Shown here one piece after another: positions 1-3,966 of a stretch of DNA of 6,310 nucleotides. The stretch covers positions 1-6,310 of the forward strand of contig CAZXDA010000040.1 of NCBI GenBank assembly GCA_964639445.1. Direction: 5' to 3'. The position numbers were made by a program, and so were the translations under genes. A model generated the notes under the pieces. The model was not told the origin of the DNA. It was given only the letters and a program-made list of their open reading frames with translations, and searched no databases. The first letter of the stretch is position 1, and every line of letters starts with the position of its first letter. This DNA comes from 2-01-FULL-49-22 sp964639445 (lineage in GTDB: Bacteria; Patescibacteriota; Saccharimonadia; Saccharimonadales; UBA10212).

Positions 1-2
1 CC

Positions 3-152
3 ATACAGACGCTTATAAGCCGTTTGAATAATAAAGCCTATATAGAGAAAGCTCCCAAGGAATTAGTCAAACAAACACGCTCTCAACTCGCAGCCGGAAA
101 AACTACCTTAGCCAAAATCGAAGATGACATAGTCGCCTTTACAGAAATTTAG
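3..152 (+). CDS. valS: Valyl-tRNA synthetase, C-terminal end (partial)
   Basis: This is the last 49 codons of a gene that begins left of the window, read in frame 3 to a TAG at 150-152. The peptide has the pattern of the C-terminal coiled-coil arm of valyl-tRNA synthetase: an LxNKAYIEKAPKELV stretch followed by Lys/Glu-rich helix ending in AKIEDDIVAF. In that family the segment 'L.N..F..KAP..VV..E..KL' packs against the tRNA and is nearly diagnostic. The enzyme charges tRNA-Val with valine in the cytoplasm and edits mischarged threonine; the catalytic and editing domains are outside the window. A 10-bp tandem duplication covers the stop codon (148-167). No rightward terminator with a T tract follows. 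The family call rests on this short tail alone, so it is good but not certain. Confidence 0.82.
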   Translation: MQTLISRLNNKAYIEKAPKELVKQTRSQLAAGKTTLAKIEDDIVAFTEI

Positions 153-167
153 AATAATTTAGAATAA
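148..167. repeat. 10-bp perfect tandem duplication at the valS stop
   Basis: TTTAGAATAA occurs at 148-157 and again directly after at 158-167. The first copy contains the valS stop codon, so the second gives an in-register repeat of the stop region. It lies exactly at the border between valS and the compositionally different cassette. Confidence 0.8.
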
Positions 168-193
168 ATAAAACAGCCCCGTATCGTGGGGCT
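162..193 (-). terminator. Intrinsic terminator of the leftward two-gene cassette
   Basis: On the minus strand the stem AGCCCC/GGGGCT (188-193 pairing with 175-180, 7-nt loop 181-187) is followed at once by GTTTTATTTATTC (down to about 162). This is a GC-rich stem with a T-rich tail. On the plus strand no T tract follows the stem, so it serves the leftward genes and not valS. Confidence 0.8.
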
Positions 194-214
194 AGACGCC
201 GGACTGGTTACCGA

Positions 215-230
215 AGCTCATTCCTGAGCT
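215..230 (-). other. Hairpin with GNRA-type tetraloop directly after the 57-aa gene
   Basis: On the minus strand AGCTCA-GGAA-TGAGCT forms a perfect 6-bp stem with a GGAA loop that fits the GNRA pattern. The stem starts one nucleotide after the stop codon at 232-234. No T tract follows, so it is not a terminator by itself; the terminator is at 162-193. It could protect the 3' end of the cassette mRNA or affect termination of translation (inference). Confidence 0.5.
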
Positions 231-231
231 G

Positions 232-405
232 CTAGAAGTCCTTGAAGGCCTTGTACATGTTGCCGGCCGCGAACAGCCAGGCGACGCCGACGATGATCAC
301 GCCGACGATGAGCCCTGTCTTCCAGGAATCGTTGACGGCGAGAATGACACCGACGATGACACCGGTGACCATGAGGGCCATGGCCAGGAAGTGCCTCCCG
401 AACAT
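232..405 (-). CDS. 57-aa two-helix membrane protein of unknown function
   Basis: I do not recognise a family. The ATG at 403-405 was chosen over longer readings because AAGGAGGTAAAAGC sits directly upstream (AGGAGG at 413-418, 7 nt spacing). The product is a helical hairpin: helix 1 about residues 6-24, a polar turn NDSWK (25-29), helix 2 about 30-49, and a short tail YKAFKDF. TGxIVGVIx occurs twice, at residues 14-22 and 30-38, a 16-residue offset. This gives GxxxG pairs at G15/G19 and G31/G35 that could pack helices together. At DNA level a 15-bp tandem near-repeat lies at 284-313. It is the second gene of a two-gene leftward unit, 13 nt after the 108-aa gene. All three lysines are AAG and most codons end in C or G, unlike neighbours. 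A holin-like, immunity or small-regulator role is conceivable but unsupported. Confidence 0.78.
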   Translation of the reverse strand: MFGRHFLAMALMVTGVIVGVILAVNDSWKTGLIVGVIIVGVAWLFAAGNMYKAFKDF

Positions 406-412
406 GCTTTTA

Positions 413-418
413 CCTCCT
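413..418 (-). promoter_or_regulatory. Strong Shine-Dalgarno site fixing the start of the 57-aa gene
   Basis: AGGAGG (within AAGGAGGTA on the minus strand) lies 7 nt before the ATG at 403-405 and directly abuts the TGA of the upstream gene (419-421). It fixes the start and supports reading both genes from one transcript. Confidence 0.85.
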
Positions 419-745
419 TCAGACGTGGCTGATGATCTTGAGGCCGCTGTGATGGGGATGATCCTCGATGTACCGAGAGTCGAACTCGTTGGCTGGCGGC
501 CCCCAGCGCTTGCCATCGATCTTGAGGATTGCGCCTTCGACGCGATACTCGTTCCAGTACGGCGATGGGCGGCGGAAGTCCGAGAGCTTTGTCACCTGCA
601 CCTCGACCTCGTGCTGCTTCTTGTCACGGTAGTTGACTACCGTGAATGTACACGTGCCTCTCCCGAAGAAGGAACCGATGACTTCTAGGTTCCACGGGAG
701 ATAGACAACATCGAGCATCTCGTTGAAGGGAAGTGCGCTGGCCAC
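419..745 (-). CDS. 108-aa soluble protein of unknown function
   Basis: No family recognised. Translation starts at GTG (743-745), supported by AGGAGG at 753-758, 7 nt upstream. The product has no signal peptide or membrane segment. Residues about 18-60 read as alternating hydrophobic/polar beta strands (VIGSFF, CTFTVVNYR, HEVEVQVTKL), and a second strand pair follows (WNEYRVEGAILKIDGKRW). The tail HPHHSGLKIISHV is histidine-rich (H95, H97, H98, H107), which could bind metal, though four scattered histidines prove nothing. The overall look is a small beta-sandwich or barrel. It is the first gene of a leftward pair with the 57-aa membrane protein, from a promoter near 847-875. Lysine is AAG in 6 of 6 codons and C/G-ending codons dominate, in contrast to flanking genes, which suggests transfer. 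The good RBS, the terminator after the pair and the biased codons make this a real gene. Confidence 0.75.
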   Translation of the reverse strand: MASALPFNEMLDVVYLPWNLEVIGSFFGRGTCTFTVVNYRDKKQHEVEVQVTKLSDFRRPSPYWNEYRVEGAILKIDGKRWGPPANEFDSRYIEDHPHHSGLKIISHV

Positions 746-752
746 GACTAGG

Positions 753-758
753 CCTCCT
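753..758 (-). promoter_or_regulatory. Shine-Dalgarno site for the GTG start of the 108-aa gene
   Basis: AGGAGG on the minus strand, 7 nt upstream of GTG 743-745. There is no nearby ATG with comparable support, so this site decides in favour of a GTG start. Confidence 0.82.
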
Positions 759-767
759 TATGTACGA

Positions 768-839
768 CCCGGAATGGTGCCGGGCAACACCGTCAGTCAT
801 TCGCGCCATGCGAACAACCCCACTCCACACACTAGGAGT
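768..839 (-). promoter_or_regulatory. Hairpin-rich 5' leader of the two-gene cassette
   Basis: Three perfect 5-bp inverted repeats follow one another between the predicted transcription start (about 840) and the RBS: ACTCC/GGAGT (822-826 with 835-839), TTCGC/GCGAA (800-804 with 810-814) and CCCGG/CCGGG (768-772 with 780-784). An alternative GGTG/CACC pairing (776-779 with 788-791) would exclude the last one. No known riboswitch was recognised. The arrangement suggests a structured leader of about 95 nt, but folding was judged by eye. Confidence 0.45.
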
Positions 840-846
840 TATGAAT

Positions 847-875
847 ACAGTACCATAATTCTGATAATTTATCAA
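847..875 (-). promoter_or_regulatory. Sigma-70-like promoter of the two-gene cassette
   Basis: On the minus strand TTGATA (870-875, 5 of 6 to consensus) and TACTGT (847-852, 3 of 6) are separated by exactly 17 bp. Transcription would start near 840, leaving a leader of about 95 nt. The -35 box begins one base after the TGA of the XRE-HAD gene (877-879). Confidence 0.55.
862..874. promoter_or_regulatory. 13-bp perfect palindrome overlapping the cassette -35 box
   Basis: TGATAA-T-TTATCA is a perfect inverted repeat around a single central base, covering most of the -35 element and the upstream spacer. This placement is typical of an operator for a dimeric repressor. The adjacent XRE-type regulator is an obvious but unproven candidate. 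It is too AT-rich and too short to be a convincing terminator for that gene. Confidence 0.4.
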
Positions 876-876
876 G

Positions 877-1740
877 TCAGAACTCGAGGGCGGCTTTGAC
901 GCGGGTGAGGGAATCTTCGGGCTGATAGTCGTCGAACCAGATGACTTGCCAGCCTTGACGATCGGCCTCTATTAAATTGGGGCGCTCGTTATCAATAAAC
1001 AAAATTTCATTAACCGAGACATTGGCCATTTCTTGGGCGATTTCGTAAATTTTGGGCTGCGGTTTTATGTAGCCCGCTTTAGACGAATCAACCACAGCAG
1101 CTAATGGCACATCTGGAAGATGGCCATCTTTAAGCAATCTATCGGTGAAGCCCGGGAAATGATTGGTTAGCAGGCCAACTTCAAAATATTCGGCCACCCA
1201 TTTAAGCAGTTCTTGGCCGGCTGGAATAGCTTCTAGATTATCAAAGTAGATTTTTTCGATATCAAAATCTTTGGTTTTTAAATGTTCGGCCATTTGCCTG
1301 TTAAACTCGGTCAGCGAAATTTTGGCGGTTAGGGCTTGGTCTAAGTAGCGGTAAAAAACGGTTTCGACGACATCCAGTGGCTGGTGAGTTTGGCTGGCAA
1401 TGAAGCCAAAAGCCTTATGTATAGATCGCACTAACACGTCGTTGACATCAAAATAAACGAATGTAACGCCAGACTTGGAACGTTTTTTGGAGGGGGCAGG
1501 GGAGTTAGTTGAGCGCGGCGCCATTTCCAATAAATCTTCCAATGGCGTGGCGGTGGCTTGGGCTATGGACGCGACCGTGAAAGCTGATGGTGAGCGGATG
1601 GCGCCGCGCTCGATTTTGGCTAGCGTTGAGTAGGAAAGGCCGGCCTTTTGGCAAAGCTGCTGCTGTGTCAGCCCCGCTCGCTTGCGCGCCAACTGCAGTC
1701 TTTTGCCGAGCGCTTTCTCATCCACCGTAACAACTCCCAA
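877..1740 (-). CDS. XRE-family HTH regulator fused to a HAD-like hydrolase domain
   Basis: The 287-aa protein has two domains. Residues about 9-72 are an XRE/Cro-type helix-turn-helix (LGKRLQLARKRAGLTQQQL, then SYSTLAKIERG as the recognition region). A Ser/Pro/Lys-rich linker follows at about 75-91. Residues 92-275 are a HAD-superfamily fold of the subfamily-I type with its own cap: motif I FVYFDVNDVLV (nucleophile D98), motif II LLTNH (T192), motif III K226 in YIKPQPKIY, and motif IV FIDNE (D250). In motif I the usual second Asp is N100, with D101 one place later, so phosphatase activity is uncertain and the domain may act as a ligand sensor. The TTG at 1738-1740 has GAGGTGG (1745-1751) in front; a GTG at 1723-1725 with GGGAG is an alternative that shortens the protein by five residues. 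It lies 76 nt after the HIT gene with its own likely promoter. Target genes are unknown; the cassette palindrome at 862-874 is a candidate site. Confidence 0.9.
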   Translation of the reverse strand: MGVVTVDEKALGKRLQLARKRAGLTQQQLCQKAGLSYSTLAKIERGAIRSPSAFTVASIAQATATPLEDLLEMAPRSTNSPAPSKKRSKSGVTFVYFDVNDVLVRSIHKAFGFIASQTHQPLDVVETVFYRYLDQALTAKISLTEFNRQMAEHLKTKDFDIEKIYFDNLEAIPAGQELLKWVAEYFEVGLLTNHFPGFTDRLLKDGHLPDVPLAAVVDSSKAGYIKPQPKIYEIAQEMANVSVNEILFIDNERPNLIEADRQGWQVIWFDDYQPEDSLTRVKAALEF

Positions 1741-1744
1741 AACT

Positions 1745-1751
1745 CCACCTC
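1745..1751 (-). promoter_or_regulatory. Ribosome binding site favouring the TTG start of the XRE-HAD gene
   Basis: GAGGTGG on the minus strand contains GAGGTG, a 6-nt match to the 16S anti-SD complement, with GAGG 7 nt before TTG 1738-1740. The competing GTG at 1723-1725 has only GGGAG. Confidence 0.55.
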
Positions 1752-1761
1752 ATATAGCCAT

Positions 1762-1767
1762 ATAATA
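1762..1767 (-). promoter_or_regulatory. Probable -10 box of the XRE-HAD gene
   Basis: TATTAT on the minus strand (5 of 6 to TATAAT) would start transcription near 1755 and leave a short leader that still includes the RBS at 1745-1751. No clear -35 box is visible; its expected place is occupied by the 7-bp tandem repeat. Confidence 0.45.
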
Positions 1768-1773
1768 CCAAAA

Positions 1774-1792
1774 GAATGAAGAATGAAGAATG
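1774..1792. repeat. 7-bp tandem repeat (GAATGAA x 2.7)
   Basis: GAATGAA at 1774-1780 and 1781-1787 is followed by GAATG at 1788-1792. It sits in the intergenic gap between the HIT and XRE-HAD genes, spanning the spacer and expected -35 region of the XRE-HAD promoter. Confidence 0.75.
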
Positions 1793-1816
1793 CAGGATTA
1801 AGGTGGATAAATGGTA

Positions 1817-2209
1817 TTAGAAGGCTAGTTTAGCGGCGATTTTGGCCAGTTCTTCGTGGTTTGGCTCAGCGCTCATATCTACTCGCTGTCTATATTCTTC
1901 CATAGTAGAGAAGGGGAAGACATGAACGTGAGCATGCGGCACATCTACGCCGATAACTTGCAAGCCAATGCGCGCGGCGCCTAAAACTTCTTTTTGGCGC
2001 CGCGCGATCTTCTTAACCGTTTGCATTAGAGCGATATAATCTTCATCCGGCAAATCTTGGAATTCGTCAATTTGTTTTTTGGATACTACCAGCGTGTGGC
2101 CGGGAGATTTGGGGTGAATATCTAAAAAAGCAAAGGTTTTATCGTCTTCGTAAATTTTATGGCAGGGAATTTCGCCCTTAATGATCTTGGTGAAAATAGA
2201 GTCGGCCAT
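1817..2209 (-). CDS. HIT-family nucleotide hydrolase/transferase
   Basis: The 130-aa protein matches the histidine-triad (HIT/HINT) family in length and layout: N-terminal SIFTKIIKGEIPCHKIYEDD, then FAFLDIHPKSPGHTLVVSK, and the triad HAHVHVF at residues 92-98 with H94 the expected catalytic nucleophile. HIT proteins cleave P-N or P-O bonds in purine nucleoside phosphoramidates or dinucleoside polyphosphates in the cytoplasm; which substrate is used cannot be read from sequence. The usual 'NNG..AGQ' before the triad is replaced by GLQVIGVDVP. The ATG at 2207-2209 was chosen because the family's N terminus aligns there; a longer reading from 2239 adds ten non-family residues. The start overlaps the stop of the preceding small membrane gene by one base (TAATG), so translation is probably coupled, with GGGGGT 12 nt upstream as a weak SD. 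Confidence 0.92.
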   Translation of the reverse strand: MADSIFTKIIKGEIPCHKIYEDDKTFAFLDIHPKSPGHTLVVSKKQIDEFQDLPDEDYIALMQTVKKIARRQKEVLGAARIGLQVIGVDVPHAHVHVFPFSTMEEYRQRVDMSAEPNHEELAKIAAKLAF

Positions 2210-2382
2210 TAATGGAATGCTACCCCCAGAATTAGCCAAACAACAAAGAAAATAAACAACCCGCTGATACCGGCAACCGTAAGTGAGCGCTGCGTCAAGC
2301 TACCCGTACGCTGCATAAATTTGTTATAAATCCAGGTCGCGCTCCCTAGCGCAATCAAAAAGGCTATCAACCCGTTGCTCAT
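2209..2382 (-). CDS. 57-aa two-helix membrane protein upstream of the HIT gene
   Basis: I do not recognise this protein. From the ATG at 2380-2382 it is 57 aa with two hydrophobic helices, about residues 4-19 and 34-55, joined by a basic, polar loop (NKFMQRTGSLTQRS). By the positive-inside rule the loop is cytoplasmic and both ends lie outside. The start was chosen because TATTAT (2390-2395) ends exactly 7 nt before this ATG, placing transcription start on the A of the ATG, and there is no SD site. An ATG at 2389-2391 would add three residues but lies inside or next to that -10 box. The stop overlaps the HIT start (TAATG), making these two genes one operon. Its role beside a HIT hydrolase is unknown. 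Confidence 0.72.
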   Translation of the reverse strand: MSNGLIAFLIALGSATWIYNKFMQRTGSLTQRSLTVAGISGLFIFFVVWLILGVAFH

Positions 2383-2389
2383 TAAACCC

Positions 2390-2395
2390 ATAATA
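2390..2395 (-). promoter_or_regulatory. -10 box for a leaderless transcript of the membrane protein-HIT operon
   Basis: TATTAT on the minus strand ends 7 nt before ATG 2380-2382, so the predicted transcript begins at the start codon. No -35 consensus is visible; its expected position (about 2413-2418) runs into the tRNA-Ser -10 box. Confidence 0.5.
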
Positions 2396-2407
2396 ACAGA
2401 AATGAGA

Positions 2408-2413
2408 TATAAT
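2408..2413 (+). promoter_or_regulatory. -10 box of tRNA-Ser
   Basis: A perfect TATAAT lies 13 nt before the mature 5' end of the tRNA. No -35 consensus is seen at 16-18 bp spacing. It is divergent from, and interlocked with, the -10 box at 2390-2395. Confidence 0.6.
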
Positions 2414-2426
2414 TACCTCTGTTGAT

Positions 2427-2516
2427 GGAGAGGTGGCCGAGTGGTTGAAGGCGCCGTTCTCGAAAAGCGGTATGCCCGCAAGGGTATCGAGAGTTCGAAT
2501 CTCTCCCTCTCCGCCA
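2427..2516 (+). tRNA. tRNA-Ser (anticodon CGA), with encoded CCA
   Basis: All arms can be drawn by hand. The acceptor GGAGAGG (2427-2433) pairs with CCTCTCC; a G discriminator and CCA (2514-2516) follow. The D-arm holds GTGGTTGAAGGC. The anticodon stem CCGTT/AGCGG closes the loop CTCGAAA, placing CGA at 2461-2463 with U33 before it and A37 after. A long variable arm (CCC-GCAA-GGG) marks a class II tRNA, and the T-arm is GAGAG-TTCGAAT-CTCTC. The long variable arm plus the CGA anticodon identify serine, reading UCG codons. CCA is encoded in the gene. It is 90 nt long, as expected. Confidence 0.96.
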
Positions 2517-2522
2517 AGCTGT

Positions 2523-2528
2523 TACAAT
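2523..2528 (+). promoter_or_regulatory. -10 box for a leaderless transcript of the 336-aa membrane protein
   Basis: TACAAT (5 of 6 to consensus) starts 7 nt after the tRNA CCA end and ends exactly 7 nt before ATG 2536, so the predicted transcript starts on the start codon. There is no SD site. The -35 region would fall inside the tRNA T-arm. Read-through from tRNA-Ser is also possible. Confidence 0.5.
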
Positions 2529-2535
2529 AGTGCTT

Positions 2536-3546
2536 ATGCCTATTGTGAGGAAGTTTTTCCTGGGCGTTGCCGCCTCAGCATTAGTTTTCCTTCTCTTTGT
2601 AACTGCGCTCGATGTTAGTTTGGTGCGGGTAGCAAGCAGTCCGGAGCCCATCAAAAAGATTTTGGCCGAAAGCGGCATTTATCAGTCAGCCATACCTAGC
2701 ACCCTGGAGCAGGCTAAAAAACAATCCGGCAATCAAACCGAAATCCCGCTTAGTCAGGCAGCCATAATGACTGCCGCAGAAGAAACATTTACGCCACAAC
2801 TTGTCCAAACTAATGTTGAACAATTCATTGACGGCATTTATCACTGGCTGAATGGCAAAACTAACCAGCCGGATTTTAGGCTGGATCTCAGCGGCGCTAA
2901 AGTCACATTTGCCGATAAGGTTGCGCAGATCGCCAAAGCCAGAGCGGCTAGTTTACCCATCTGTGCTACATTGCCAAGCACCACAACAGTAGATGTTTTC
3001 AATGCCAGCTGTTTGCCAAAATTTATCACTCCCGATCAGGTGGCCGCTGAAGCCCGTGACACAATTTTGCATGGCCAGGGTTTTTTGAATAATCCTGTAA
3101 TTACCGCCGATACTTTGAAATCCAAAGGTTCAGACAAGTCGATTTTCGCAGAAGACCAACTGAAACAAGCGCCTGATATTTACCAAGCGGTTATGGCCAC
3201 GCCGGCTATTTTGAGCCTGTTAATCATTTTGGCGGTGCTGGCTGTTATTTTACTAAGCCGGCCGCGCTTGGCGGGCCTGCGCCGTGTTGGCCTTATTTTG
3301 GCAGGAACAGGGCTTATTGTGGTTATTCTGGCTCTTACCACAACTTCGGCTGTCAAAAATCGGCTGGTGCCCAAAATCAGCCTAGACAATAAAGTCTTAC
3401 AGGCAGACCTGCGACGGTTGGCAAATGATGCCGTCCAAAGAATTGACAACACCACACTGGCGGTAGGTGGCGGCTACATTATATTGGGCGCATTAGGCGT
3501 GGGTGGATATTATTTCTATTCGCGTCGGCCGAACGTCAAGAGGTAA
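2536..3546 (+). CDS. Membrane protein with large extracytoplasmic domain, four predicted helices
   Basis: A 336-aa protein of no family I can name. Helix 1 is at about residues 7-25 (signal anchor after MPIVRK). It is followed by a large soluble segment (about 27-220) with two cysteines, C143 and C159, that could form a disulfide outside the cell. Helices 2 and 3 lie at about 222-241 and 250-268, joined by the basic loop SRPRLAGLRR, which should be cytoplasmic. A second short outer segment (about 270-307) and helix 4 (308-328) precede the basic tail SRRPNVKR. The positive-inside rule is thus satisfied with both ends in the cytoplasm. The ATG was chosen over a GTG six bases upstream because of the -10 box spacing. 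The 3' end overlaps the convergent YggT gene by 31 bp. An envelope-exposed role, for example in cell-surface contact or transport, is only a guess from topology. Confidence 0.85.
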   Translation: MPIVRKFFLGVAASALVFLLFVTALDVSLVRVASSPEPIKKILAESGIYQSAIPSTLEQAKKQSGNQTEIPLSQAAIMTAAEETFTPQLVQTNVEQFIDGIYHWLNGKTNQPDFRLDLSGAKVTFADKVAQIAKARAASLPICATLPSTTTVDVFNASCLPKFITPDQVAAEARDTILHGQGFLNNPVITADTLKSKGSDKSIFAEDQLKQAPDIYQAVMATPAILSLLIILAVLAVILLSRPRLAGLRRVGLILAGTGLIVVILALTTTSAVKNRLVPKISLDNKVLQADLRRLANDAVQRIDNTTLAVGGGYIILGALGVGGYYFYSRRPNVKR

Positions 3547-3851
3547 GTTATGCCTGAAGCCAATAAGGCGTAGATCAGCATGGCTACCAGAGTATAGATT
3601 TCCACCTGAGAGATGCCGTTGCCCATGACGTTGTAGTGAAACATGTTAAAGAACGGTGCTACAAGCGGATGAGACGCGTCATAGATGAGGTTGACAAAAC
3701 CATTAGCTGGGTTGGCGCCCAACAGAGCCAATATGAAACGTAGAGCCAGTAGCGAAATTACCACACTGGCAATAAACCAGATCAACCTGGCCAGAAAAGT
3801 CAGAGGACTAACTGGTTGCACCTCATGAGTATGATGGATGACCCGAGCCAT
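3516..3851 (-). CDS. YggT-family membrane protein
   Basis: The 111-aa protein has the YGGT-family pattern: a membrane helix (about 22-45) ending in ALRFILALLGANPANGF, then the conserved amphipathic stretch LIYDASHPLVAPFFNMF, and a second helix (about 84-106). The family consists of small integral membrane proteins found across bacteria and plastids, linked in some species to cell division, osmotic stress or thylakoid biogenesis; no enzymatic activity is established. One YGGT unit is present here, where many homologues carry two. The short N-terminal extension HHTHEVQPVSP precedes the family region. The ATG at 3849-3851 has AAGGAGGAG 3 nt upstream. The 3' end lies inside the tail of the opposing 336-aa gene. 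A promoter is visible at 3879-3909, divergent from the DUF6496-type gene. Confidence 0.88.
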   Translation of the reverse strand: MARVIHHTHEVQPVSPLTFLARLIWFIASVVISLLALRFILALLGANPANGFVNLIYDASHPLVAPFFNMFHYNVMGNGISQVEIYTLVAMLIYALLASGITYLLTFGRRE

Positions 3852-3854
3852 AAA

Positions 3855-3863
3855 CTCCTCCTT
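3855..3863 (-). promoter_or_regulatory. Strong Shine-Dalgarno site of the YggT-family gene
   Basis: AAGGAGGAG on the minus strand ends 3 nt before ATG 3849-3851; the AAGGAGG core is 5 nt away. It confirms the start and contrasts with the SD-less genes around the tRNA. Confidence 0.8.
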
Positions 3864-3878
3864 TCTTACACCAAACAG

Positions 3879-3909
3879 ATTATCAGGATGGGCTTTTGGC
3901 TTCTGTAAA
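3879..3909 (-). promoter_or_regulatory. Probable promoter of the YggT-family gene
   Basis: Minus strand TTTACA (3904-3909, 5 of 6 to TTGACA) and GATAAT (3879-3884, 5 of 6 to TATAAT) are 19 bp apart, a long but tolerated spacing. Transcription would start near 3872 and include the RBS at 3855-3863. Confidence 0.45.
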
Positions 3910-3952
3910 TTTTCTCGCAGCTCGAATTAAGCCAGAGTAGTAGCTTGAAATA

Positions 3953-3961
3953 GGAGGGAGG
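3953..3961 (+). promoter_or_regulatory. Double Shine-Dalgarno site of the DUF6496-type gene
   Basis: Two overlapping GGAGG motifs (3953-3957 and 3957-3961) lie 9 and 5 nt before ATG 3967. This supports translation of the small ORF, which would otherwise be easy to overlook. Confidence 0.78.
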
Positions 3962-3966
3962 CAATT

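Noticed and set aside
175..193. Stem-loop as a rightward terminator of valS
   Set aside because: The plus strand continues with AGACGCC and no T tract; only the minus strand has one.
242..688. 148-aa rightward open frame
   Set aside because: It lies antisense to the two cassette genes, which have strong SD sites, a promoter and a terminator. Its length comes from the high GC content of that strand; there is no SD and the protein is low-complexity at its start.
624..875. 83-aa leftward open frame ahead of the cassette
   Set aside because: It covers the promoter, the leader hairpins and the start of the 108-aa gene in another frame. Composition is Arg/Ser-rich shadow sequence with no supported start.
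862..879. Palindrome read as a terminator of the XRE-HAD gene
   Set aside because: The stem is AT-rich, only 6 bp with a one-base centre that cannot form a proper loop, and no T tract follows on the minus strand. An operator reading fits better.
2433..2618. 61-aa rightward open frame
   Set aside because: It starts inside tRNA-Ser; the RISPSPPS-type peptide is the well-known spurious translation of a serine tRNA.
2382..2678. 98-aa leftward open frame
   Set aside because: It runs antisense through tRNA-Ser and into the 336-aa membrane protein gene; no SD site.
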